A stretch of 64,000 nucleotides of DNA from Nymphalis io. Its lineage: Eukaryota > Arthropoda > Insecta > Lepidoptera > Nymphalidae. The notes below the pieces were generated by a model. It saw nothing but the letters and a program-made list of their open reading frames with translations, was not told the origin of the DNA and did not search any database. The position numbers and the translations under genes are program-made. The DNA is taken from assembly GCF_905147045.1 (NCBI RefSeq), contig NC_065913.1, positions 6,560,001 through 6,624,000 on the forward strand, read 5' to 3'. Of this stretch, positions 1 to 12,600 are shown one piece after another (the stretch's first letter is position 1; the number at the start of each line of letters is the position of its first letter).

Positions 1-188
1 TCCTCAGATATTCTACCGCAAAATAGCAGTACTTGGTATTGTTGTATTCCGGTTTGAAGGGTTAGTGAGCCAGTGTAATTACAGGCACAAGGGACATAAC
101 ATCTTAATTGCTAAGGTTGGTGGCGCATTGGTGATGTAAGCGATGGTTAACATTTCTTACAACGCCAATGTCTATCTATAAAAAAAAA
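1..188 (+). mobile_element. S1 SINE, cut by the window edge
   Basis: It begins within S1 at cctcagatattctaccgc and goes directly from gccaatgtctat to poly(A). The terminal ggcccatatgctcgtccgc part is therefore missing, apparently a 3'-deleted variant. Confidence 0.8.
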
Positions 189-503
189 TTACATAGTAAG
201 CTTTTTATAACATTCGTGTATGTTTTTTTTAAAATTATAATTCAATTTCTCTGCAAACACAATGCGTTGAATTATATTTAGTCTTTTATTTTGTGTGAAA
301 TGTGTGCTCCGATTTTGACGTTTTTAAAATAAATATTATATATATACGTATGGCCGCCAACACATATATATACATCTTAAATATATTTTTTATTAAAAGC
401 CATAGTAATTATATTATTGATAAGTTGTATATTTTCATATTTAAACATATTATAAATTTATCTTTGGAATAGTGTGGGTGTAGTGTATAGGTCTCCAACA
501 AAC

Positions 504-623
504 CTGATCCTCATCAGACTTCTTCTCGTCTTGCTCCCGCTTCCTGTCAACCTCCGCTTGGCTCACCAGCACCTTCTCTGGCTTCCTTGGAGGATACAGT
601 AGATCTATCACGCACACCAACAA
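504..623 (-). CDS. TMX1: TMX1-like exon 5 (end of membrane span, cytosolic tail)
   Basis: The exon is 120 bases (40 codons), after a poly-pyrimidine acceptor, encoding LLVCVIDLLYPPRKPEKVLV and a highly charged tail ending KKSDEDQ. The following gtttgt is taken as a donor. If it is not used, the frame continues 18 codons (start VCWRP) to a stop at 450, which looks less protein-like. Confidence 0.82.
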
Positions 624-3600
624 CTGAAAAAAAAAAAACAATTTAATAATTAATTAATCATTTATTGCTAAACGAAATAATTTTACATAAATCAAAATTG
701 GTGTTATTATGGAGGCTGAAGAATTACATTTAAACGTTAGATTTCGCGTTCAGGTTTAAAAGAAAATATTTGTATATGATACAATAGCATCAGTCTTTAT
801 AAGAAGTACATGCAGCCTTCTGATTCTTCGGTCCTTTTTTTTTATAGAATAGGAAGGCGGACGAGCATATGGGCCACCTGATGGTAAGTGGTCACCAAAC
901 GCCCATAGACATTGGCATTGTAAGAAATGTCAACCATCGCTTTCATAGCCAATGCGCCACCAACCTTGGGAACTAAGATTTTATGCCCCTTGTGCCTGTA
1001 TTTACACTGGCTCACTCACCCTTCAAACCGGAACACAACAATATCAAGTATTGCTGTTTTGCGGTAGAATATCTGATGAGTGGGTGGTACCTACCCAGGC
1101 GAGCTTGCACAAAGCCCTACCACCAGTACACAATCACAGTCCTGGACGCTAAACCAATGCGGTCGCATAGGGCCCTGATTCAAAGGGGCTATGAACACAT
1201 TCAACACATTGCAAAAAATCAAGAAAATCATGTTCCTTTCCACGCATGCGATTTAAACTATATATTATGACAACGAGAAATATGATGCCATATATTCTAA
1301 AAACGAAAATGGTCCTCTAAGCTCAGTCCGACTGGCTGTCTTCTCGTCTAACGCTCAATGATTTTTACATGATACGTTAAAGGACATGACCATTTTTGTG
1401 TATAGGAACCGGGAACCGGGATAGTTTTGCTTCTTTTTGGACACAAATCACCGGTCATTTTAACGGGTTTTTCTCTTAAGAAAATTTCATTAACTGTTGC
1501 AAGTTGCTAGTTACACTCTCTTGCGTTTAAACTTGAAGTGTCGAATTGTTGTATCTCATTATGAATATGAGGGAATAGAGCACAAGCGTGTCCGTAAGTA
1601 CGTTAGTGTATAAATGCATTACCAATCCAAGTAGGGCTCCGACAAATATTGTAGCGATGGCGAAGATGAGGTAGGAGCCCCACGTCGGCAGACCATACGT
1701 CTCCATCAGCATAGTGTGAACACCCTGTATATGAGACATGAGTTTATTAGTTACAAAAATATATTAATGTTCTCAAAGAAAAACTAAGATGGCCCAGTGG
1801 TAAGAACGCGTGAATACTAACGATGATCGTGGGTTCAAACCCAGGCAACCACTGAATTTTCGTGTGCTAATTTGTTATTATAATTCATCTCGTGCTTGAG
1901 GCTTTGTGAACTCGGCCTCAGACTTTTGAAAATCGATTTTTTCTTTTTGATTCTTATAGATAATCATATGTAGTTGATTGTAGTAAATTTTTTTCGTTTG
2001 TAGTAGCTCTAAAACAAAAATTGGAGGACATCGAAAAAAACTCATCCCCCGGTTTTGTCGACACTCAAAATGAATAGTTGATTCTTGAAGTGAATCGTTT
2101 GTAGTTGATTGTAGTGAAAAAGAAATCGTTTGTAGTTGAAGCAAAAAAAATAATTATTAAGTAAAAAAAAAAAAACAAACAAAAATTTTAAACTTTTAAA
2201 CAAGTGTTTATTCTTTCACAAAACAAATACGAACGATAATGAGATACACCAAGTTACTACAAACGAAATGACTGTTACTACAAACGATTTTACAATTTTT
2301 GTTTTAGAGCTACTACAAACGAAAAAAAAAATTTTACTACATCAACGACATACGATTATCTATAAGAATCTATAAGAAAAAAAATCGATTTTTAAAAGTC
2401 GGGGGCCGAGTTCACATAGTTCGTGCTTGACGGTGAAGGAAAACATCGTGAGGAAACCTGCATGTGTCTAATTTCATTGAAATTCTGTCACATGTGTATT
2501 CCACCAACAAGCATTGGAGCAGCGTGGTGGAATAAGCTCCATAACTTCTCCCCAAAAAGGGAAAGAGGCCTTAGCCCAGCAGTGGGACATTCACAGGTTG
2601 TTACTTTACTTCTTACTTTTACTCAAAGAAAATCCAAACTATTTGATTCGAAATAAGTCAACAGTAAGTTGTAGAAAGTTGATGTAAAACAAAAACACTT
2701 ACACAATACAGCGATATTGTGTTTGTATTACACAATATTGGAGTGAATAAAATTATCATAACCGGTTTCCATGAAGTAACTTTTACATTTACAAAAAATA
2801 TTTGATACTGAGTCTTTGTTTTTCAGCTGGAATTAAATACATTCAATAGAATATTCTACACATTTCATACTTACTCTTAAAGCCTGGCTGAGTTTGAAGA
2901 AGTGTGCAACGAGACCCATCTGGAAGGATTGCGGTGATTTCCACGATGGTATCGCGTCTGTCTTCTTCCACTTGCCACGTTCTACATAGTCTATCATGGC
3001 GTCTGCATCACGTGGACCCTTGTACTGGCGGAATTCGCCTTCCTTTACGCTGTAATAAAAAAAAACAATGAATAATAATAATAATAACCGCCTTGAAGGG
3101 CCGAACACATACATATATATAGTCACATATCAAAGTATGCTGACGATTCTTAAATATAATGGGAAACCAGGTCAATTCAAAAATATCAAATTATTTTAAC
3201 TGAAAACATTGAGCCATCGCTAACTGCAATCGCATTATTGACGGGCCGGTTGGCGTGGTTGGTAGATACTTGTCTTTTACGCAGAAGGTTGTGGGTGCGA
3301 TTCCCACCCAGGACAGACATTTGTAAGCATGAACATGTCTGTTTTTCCTCAGTCTGGGTGTAATTATCTATGTAAGTATGTATTTACAAAAGAAAAGTAG
3401 TATATGTAGTATATTAGTTATCTGGTTTCCATAGTACAAGCTCTGCTTAATTTGGGATCAGATGGCCTTGTGTGAATAATGTCCCAGAATATTATAGATA
3501 TTATTATTATCAACCAAGTTCACAATTTATTATCGCACGGCTTGAAAATAACTGAAATGAAGAGAATATATGTTTTACGGCTTTTAAGAGGCATTTGACA

Positions 3601-6600
3601 AATTTCATCTAGATGGTCTGTGATGATGTGTAGGAAATGCTACTTCGAGCTTTCTATCAAAACGAACGTTTTTCTAGAATAAAATGGAATGACAGATAGC
3701 TTTTGTATGTATGGTGTTGATACAGGAGTGTCTCAGGGTTTAGTTTTTGGCGTATTTTTGCGTAATATCTCTCCAAATTCGCTGATCGTCTAACATCAAA
3801 CGACAAAACAACTCGCAGACGTCGCACGCTGATGACAACCATTTTCACAGACGCCAAAGATCCTAAAGTATCAGTAAATCAAAAATGTTCCAAATACCGT
3901 AAACGGTTACAGAATAGCACATTCGTGACAGTACAACAAAATCCCACTACAATCCTTCAGTTAAATATTTCAGCTTCCATATAGAAAGATCACATCAAGA
4001 ACAAGACTTGTATATTTTGTAATTGTGTTTGTTAATTGTGTGTTCTCCTGTAATCGTTTGTGCATAGTTAGTTTTAAGTTAACGTAAAAAGTGTTTTGAA
4101 TGTGTGCTATGTACAACTGTTGGAGATCCAAATAAATAAATAAGACATTAAACCAACTATAATTATCATTAAATGCATTCGTCCTCGAACCGAAAGCGAG
4201 TATTATCTGTTGACAACTATGCTATTACCAGCTTACAACTACAAGATAATACTCAAGCTGATTTTGACATACCAATTCTACTGACAAATCGTCATTTTAT
4301 CGCGATCGAATCGAATCGGTATCGTCGCCGTACCAACGTAAGTTCGGAATAGAATCGAGAACGTATAGACCTGGCAACTGTTTCTTTTCATACGAATTGC
4401 TACATAATGTGCATCAAAATATTTAACAATATACCAAAAAAAGCTTAAGATCTAATATTAAAAAATGGTTGATAGATAAAAAAATACTCTATAAATGAAT
4501 ATTTAACATATAATAATTTATTGAATTAATAAATATTTGCTAGACTGTTTTTTGACATTTGGAATTTTAATCAGTTAAACTAGTTGAACATAAGTAAATC
4601 ATTAAATGAAATAAAATAATGTTATTTTTAAACCATATTTTATTTTATATACCTATCATTATATTATCTTAAAATAGATATTGAATAATATTAATATACT
4701 GTTTGATTCAATTCTGGTGGTGGGGCTTTGTGCAAGCTCGTCTAGGTAGGTACCGGTACCACCCACTCATCAGATATTCTACCGGAAAACAGCAGTACTT
4801 AGTATTGTTATGTTCAGGTTTGAAGGGTGAGTGAGCCAGTGTAATTACAGGCACAAGGAACATAAAATCTTAGTTCCCAAGGTTGGTGGCGCATTGGCGA
4901 TGTAAGCGATGGTTGACATTTCTTACAATTCCAATGTCTATGGGCGTTGGTGAACACTTACCATCAGGTGGCCCATATGCTTATGTCCGCCTACCTATAT
5001 TATAAACCCAGCCTACGTGAAATATCGACTTCCTATATAATTCTCTTATATTAAATTAGATTCAAGGGACCTTGAACAAAGATTCAACAACGAAAAATTT
5101 CCAATTGAAAGATTTAATTCACCTTTATATTTTATATGGACCAAAAAAACATAATAAAAAAATCTAAATATGATACATTTGTGAAATATATATTAAATAA
5201 CATTCGTAATTCAATCCGTGTTAAAGCGATTGTACGAGGTCTGTGGTCTCATTTTTCATCTAATTATAAAGACAATACATTTCAGTGATTCATCGCGAAC
5301 TTTCTAAAACTGTAAACCTTGAAATTTTGCATGTAGCTTGATAATAAAGGTTTTTATTTTAATTTAAATACAGTAGATATTTGTTGGTTAAATTTAATAT
5401 ATATATTCGCCGAGATGGAATAGTGGTTAGGACGCGTGAATCTTAACCGATGATCGTGTGTTCAAACACGGGCAAGCACCACTGAATTTTCAAGTGCTTA
5501 ATTTGTTGTTTATTTATTTATTTATAATATCAACACCAACAAGAAGTTCACTAATAAATACAATTGAGTCTTTAAACATGACGTTATGCAAATCAAGTTT
5601 CTCCTAAATTATAGGTGTTGCAAAATATATAACATTTCGAGTTAACAAAAATATAATAATTATAAAAATTAAAATATTTATAACAAATAGAAAAGATATT
5701 AACAATTAAATTATTATAAAATTATCACACGATTGGTATAAAATGAATAAGACATAAATATCTGAGAACATTTAAAATTTTTGAATACGATTAAAAGCAA
5801 ACAAAAGTAAGAGGTACATTTATAAATCAAAAGAAGTTAAAAATAAAAATTTATACATTATTATTGGAAATAAAAAATAGATAATTTTTTAAGGAACTGA
5901 TTCAATTTGTCATCAAAAATATCAATTATAAGAGCTTCGTTTGACACTTTCTTATTGTTAATCATAATATTGAGCATTTTCAATGATTAGCCTGTTAATT
6001 GGAGAGTAGCGCCCCTGACGTGAACCACTGAAGTGTTAAGTATATAGCTTTGTCGTTAATTAAAAAAAATGGTGCGAGTATGACTTCATTAAAACACACG
6101 AGGGATTATTCTCAATTAGTTTGTATACAGTCACTCACGAATGCCCCAGAAAACTTTTAAATTTATTCTATTGTTTAATTTCAGAAAAAAATATATTCTG
6201 AAACTTCTACTGCCTCGTTAGTCTAGTGGCTAGAAGTCCAAACCCCAGGTCTGACCAATAAAAAGTTTTTGGGTTTTTCAAAAGCCCGAATCTGGAAGTT
6301 GGAAGTGTGTACACTCCCGTGCCTTAGAAAGCACGTAAGGCCGTCGGACCAATAATTTAAAATAATATATATTATAATATATTTTTTATGTTTGAACGAT
6401 TTACACTTAAAACTTACTGGTATATCGTAGGCAGCGCGGTGACTACAAATCGGCCACTGAGCCCAGGCGACTTGGTGACGTCGACGGCCGCCGTCTTCAT
6501 CGCCTTGTTCTTGACGCGGTTCGACAGGTCATTCCATGCTGGTGCGAGGGCATTGCACGCAGGACACCAGGGGGCGTAACTGATTAATAAATATCACAAT

Positions 6601-9600
6601 TAATATAATTAATATTGTATTTACAAATGAATTAGTCTAAGCTTATTAAGAATATAATGGGTTAGATGGATCTGTAGGTATTATTACATGGGTATGTAAT
6701 TTAACTCGCGTTCGGCGTAGAAGGAAACCATCGAGTACCATCGTGAACCATCAGCCCATAGAGTCAAGCTTCCTTTATACCAAATTACATCCAATTAAGT
6801 TCACTGGTTTAGCCGTAAAAGCGTAAGAAGACATACAGAGTCCCTTTCGCATTTATAATATTAGTATAGACGATAAACTAATAGACATTGTAATTAAAAC
6901 AAATATTCATGTGCTTAAGTAGGTACTCTATAGTAATTACGTGATAATGAAACCGTTTGATTTAAAATTTTCAGGTATGTATTCAGTTCAATTCTTTCTG
7001 TAATAATAATATAATAAAATCCTGGGACCATTATTCACAAACGGCCATCTGATTAAAAACTAAGCAGAGCTTGTACTATGGAAACCAGACAACTGATATA
7101 CTCCTTATACTAAGTAGTATTCTTTTGTAAACACATACTTATATAGATAATTACACCCAAACAAACAGACATGTTCATGCACACAAATGTCTGTCCTTGG
7201 TGGGTGAATCGCACCCACAACCTTCGGCGTGAAAGGTATCTACCAATCACGCCAACCGGCCCGTTAAAATTCTTTCCGTCTTCAGTTATTCTGAGTTAGG
7301 GCAATACTTGTAGCCAGCAAATATATATATGAAGGTTGTTTTGTTAAAGACTCGCTCGCTCTTTCATTTATTATTGATTTGTCATTCGAAAGAAGAAGAC
7401 AGTCTTACTAATCACTCCCTACACAACGTTTATACGTAAGGTCATATGTTATAGTGGGGTAATATAGTTGGAAGTGGAATTAAATAAGTAAAGAATAAAA
7501 TATTAGCAAGTTGTAAGATAGATTTTGTCGGTCAGTATTCGTAATAACGAACACTATTTACTTTGACTACAAAATAAGTAACCAGCTACGTAAATATATA
7601 TTTATTTGCTGATAATATTCAATTTGTTTACGAGCTAGATATCGTGTTCGTATTTTAACTTCGTAAATGACGTACAAATGATCGATTAGCTGAATGTTTG
7701 TTGCAAAATCTATGTGATGTCATTGGAGTCCTATCAAAACGAGATGGGATCGACTCCATCGAGATCAAGAGACAAAATTTACAATTAATTAAGACCATCG
7801 ATACGTTTACATTTTCCTTCATCAATCAATCAATCAACAGCCAATCGTTGTCCACTGCTGAACATAGGCCTCTCCCAAGGTGCGCCAAAGCTCCCTGTCC
7901 TCCGCCTTCCGCATCCAGTTGGTGCCCGCCACCTTCTTAAGGTCGTCGGTCCACCTGGCTGGAGGGCGCCCTACGCTGCGCTTGCCGATTCGCGGTCTCC
8001 ACTCTAGGACTCGTCTGCTCCAACGGCCATCGGTCCTACGACATACGTGACCAGCCCACTGCCACTTCAGCCTGCTAATTTTGCAAGCTATGTCGGTGAC
8101 TCCGGTTCTTTTCCGGATAATCTCATTTCTGATCTTATCCTTCAAAGATACTCCGACCATAGCTCGCTCCATAGCACGCTGAGCGACTTTGAATTTGTGG
8201 ACTAGTCCCGCAGTTAGTGTCCACGTTTCGGCACCGTATGTCATGGCAGGTAAGACGCATTGGTTGAAGACTTTCGTCTTCAAACATTGCGGTATAGACG
8301 ACTTGAGGACTTGACGAAGGTTGCCAAACATTTTCCTTAGTTAATTTTATTTTCAATATTACATAATATCATACATATATTATATGTATATAGACTTACC
8401 TACCTACTAGTGGTAGGGCTTAGTGCAAACTCGTCTGGGTAGGTACCACCCACTCATCAGATATTCTACCGCAAAACAGCAGTACTTGTTATTGTTGTGG
8501 TCCGGTTTGAAGGGTGAGTGAGCCAGTGTAATTACAGGAACAAGGGACTTAACATCTTAGTTTCCAAGGTTGGAGGCGCATTGGCGATGTTAGTAATAGT
8601 TAACATTTCTTACAATGCCAATGTCTATGGGCGTTAATGACCACTTAACATCAGGTGGCCCATATGCTCGTCCGCCTACCTATACTATAAAGAAGTTGTC
8701 GCTCTACGAGTTCTGACAGGGATAACAATACATCATCATTATTACAACGATGTATGTCGAATTTAAATTGTTCGTGCTTGTCGCTTATCTAAATGAAATA
8801 TAAATTGATTAAATTTTTAATCTCCTCTGGATAAATTCAGCTTTCAAACATGAACCCAAGTTAATGTAGCTCTACTATAATTTCTCACTAAAAAAATACA
8901 TTCATCGAATCAGCCCTTACAAACACTTTGATGAAAATTTACTTACAAGACTCGCCTCCATGAGCTTATTTTGTCAGAAAGATCCTAGTTATCTTTGTCT
9001 TATGACATATATAATACACTATATTATTCATATATATATTACAGCTCTGTTTTTATTTTTTTGTTGTTGTCATATTTGTATGTCGAATTTGATTATTAAT
9101 TACCGCCTTCCCGGATTTCTACTTGGAATTGGTTTAAAAAGGGTTGACTGGTAGAGAATGCCTTCAGGTATTAAGTCCGCCTTTTGTTTCTACTACACAA
9201 TGTAGTGGTCAAAAAAAGGCTATAAATCAATAAATAAATCAGACTTTCAACATATTGTTGCAAAAGATTAGTAAAATACCGTTTGTAGCAATAAATAACC
9301 GTAGAACCCTTTTATTTTGTTCATTGTTATGAACGAGTTAGTCACAGATGTTAGCGGCAATGATGTCAGCTGCCCTTGAATGTCAGGTATTTTGACTACT
9401 GTGGGTGTACATTAGATGCAAATTTAGAACATTTTAAAAACATTTAAGTATTACTTGAATTAAAAAAATAACAAAACACATTGATACAACCTAATTAGCA
9501 TACAACATTCTCAGCATTATTGCTACATAGCAATCTCTTCCAGGAACCAACGGCGTAAGGAACTACTCATAGGATATATTATATACCTACTTGATAAGTT

Positions 9601-12600
9601 TTTAAAAATGTTTACAGATAACACTAAAAATTCATTACACGACATAAAATATTAAAATTCTTACAAATCAAATCAAACTATACATTATTCGAATAGGCTT
9701 TTAGAACAATTTCGAATCTCCATTTTATTAAAATTCCTATTTACAATTCTTAAGAGTAAAGCTTTTCTAAGAAGAGGGGACGACAATAAATTAGTATCAA
9801 ACCTGCGATTATTACTACATCGCTAGGGGGCCCGTAAACTATTGCGCAATAGGCACTTATATTACAAGTTTTTATTATCACTTAGTTATGTGTGGTTCAC
9901 GTCTTGCAAGTGAATCTTAAGGCAGTACCGCACAACCGACTGCACACACTTTTTGGTGCTGATGCAAATACATTATCCATTGTTATCTTTATATATATAA
10001 TTCTGTAGGTGTGTATGTCACTGAACTCCTAAGCGGCTAGACGACCGATTTTTGTGTGGATCCCCATATGGTATAAATAGGATTCGGTACGTGGGATGCG
10101 ATCGGGTTTCAGGATTTTCTTTTAAATGAAAAAAGAATAAAAATTAATATTTCACTTGTACGTCGGGCCGGGCGATTATTGAGAAAGTTTAACGACTTCA
10201 ACATCACGCTATCACCCACGGGGGCGGAGCAGTGACGTAACGCGGCCGAAAGCTTACCTGGTCGATTTTTAAACGAAAATATTTTACATGTAAATAATTT
10301 CAATAGAAGTATTGACAGTAATTTTTATTGTAAACAAAAGATTGTCGCTCAAGTCACAACACAAAGTTCAGAGAAGAATGCAAATGAGATAAGATGCTTT
10401 TATTTATTTACTTACTATGATGATGAGTTATATAAATATGCATAGATATGTATTTAATCAAATTATTTGACTGTTCGCCGTGTGGTGTGTTGTAAATGAT
10501 AGATAACCCGACATTTACTTGCAAGAGCCACTAGCTGCTCAAAAAAAATGTTTAAAAACTAGTTGCAGAAATATGCCATAAAAAAAGTATAAATAAAAAT
10601 CTACATTGCTGAAACACAATTCGAGTTTTCATATGCGGCTTTGTCCAGTTGTTAGGAGGGGGACAGGTATTAGGTACAAAAAGATGTCATAATGCCATTA
10701 ATAAGTAATACTTAAGTATTCAATTAGTTTTCATTATTATTTTAGTTAATTAATTTTTTATTCATTGTCTTTTTTTGTTTTGTAACTTGAAATTGTATAA
10801 TTTGTAACTTGTCTTTTTCTTTTTTTTGTGCCATAATGTATATGTTGCCTTATTGTTCATGATGCAGTTATCACCTGTAATTGAGGTACCACTTCATTTA
10901 TTTTTTATTTTATGAACTGTGTGCTATCATGTAACTGTGTGTACATTGTTGGTGATCTAATAAATAAATTAAAAAAAAAAGTAGCAAATGTCCTTCTTTG
11001 GGGTGCAAGCTTGCTCCATACCAAATTTCATCAAAATCGGTTTAGAATAATAGTATAGATTATAAAGTTATACAGTCCACCACATCACTCTAAACATCTT
11101 ATCAAAAAGCCCAGCAGTGGGACATTGGCTGATACTTCATAGAATGATGGCCCACCCAACGAGCTCATCTTCACCCAGAGACATTGGCTTGATAAGAAAT
11201 ATTGATTACCTCATACATGGTTAAAATATCAAAAACCATTGAATCTAAGATGATATGTGCCTTTTGTAACACTGAAATCTCCCACTTTAAACTGTAACAC
11301 AGCAATACAAAGAAGTGTACTCCTGCCTAAATCTTGTCAAATCTTATTAAGTTACTGAAATAAACTATTTATATGACTTAAATAATGTTTTTTTTAATTT
11401 TTTATAAATCTCATAGCATAATAATGAAAAATGATACCTTGGTTTACAATATTAAATTTTTTTGAATAATTAAAAAAATGCCTATTTTATTTCCTTATAA
11501 CTTAGCTGTCGCTAAGATTTTTTTTTTTAATCAGTAAAATAGCTTTTGATTTAATCCATTATTAAGAAAAATACACAGAATTAAATCTTTTCTCTTTATA
11601 ATATTAATATAGAAAATGTACTGTACAATGCTGTATGGCAATAGAAAAAATGATGAGTTGCTCTTATCCCACATGTTTAACCTAGACCTTCCGACCTATA
11701 GACTTTAAGCCTTAATACAAATTAAATACTTATAATTTTTTCTTTCTGGATTTAGCTGTTACAGTATTATGCTTTTATTATTATTTGAAGTTTGAAAATG
11801 GTAACATTTGCAAAATATAAGCGATCAGATTCACTTACAATGTGAATTGTAACTTGAAACATAATACATATGGTATCTTTATACATATGTACATGTTTGA
11901 TGTAATAAATTCTCAAAGATTTACATTTATTTGTTTAGTTATAGATATTATTTACAAAAGTCATACATTCTTGCATTAACCCATTAACTTACTTATCTAT
12001 TAAAAATGAAAATAAATGATTGTCTATACAAAATATATTGTGTACAAAATAAATTTATAAACTTAGTTTGTTTCTAAGTTAAATTTTAGATACATGTGTT
12101 ATGATCGGGTAAAACTGTAGTTATTGATACAATATAAAAAAATAAAACAAATATAATTATATGAGTTAATCTATGAGATAATCCATTGATTTCATCAATT
12201 ATTGTTGGTTTTAAAAATATATTGTTTTATGATTTAAAAAAAGAAATTTATTTTCTCATTGATGATATATGATAACTTGTTAATACGAAAACATTCATAT
12301 ATATATATATATATGTTCGTTTATTTGATGTCAAAATTGAAGATGTTAATTTTGAATGTAATCCATGTTTTCTTACGATTTTCATGAAAAATTTGCTTAT
12401 TTACTTTGATTTACTATTTGTGCCTTTACTTAAATGACTAGACCGGAAAAGGTATGTTAATATATATAATTACAAATTTGAGACATCACCTTTTTTTATC
12501 GCTGGAAAAACGCGTTACGCGTTTCCCCCATGTGAACATTGGGGGGTATGTGGGGCTCGCCGGTGTCCAATGCACCGAGTGCGCCCCGAACATCGAAATA

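Noticed and set aside
952..1152. Open frame starting MRHQPWELR, recurring at 20142-20405, 31955-32164 and 52626-52856
   Set aside because: It is the same antisense frame of the S1 SINE in several copies. It has no independent conservation and is explained by the repeat.
1878..2144. 88-codon minus-strand frame
   Set aside because: It lies in the inverted arm of the foldback element and is low-complexity.
8135..8356. 73-codon minus-strand frame overlapping the RTE-like fragment
   Set aside because: It is a shadow in another frame of the RTE-like coding sequence.
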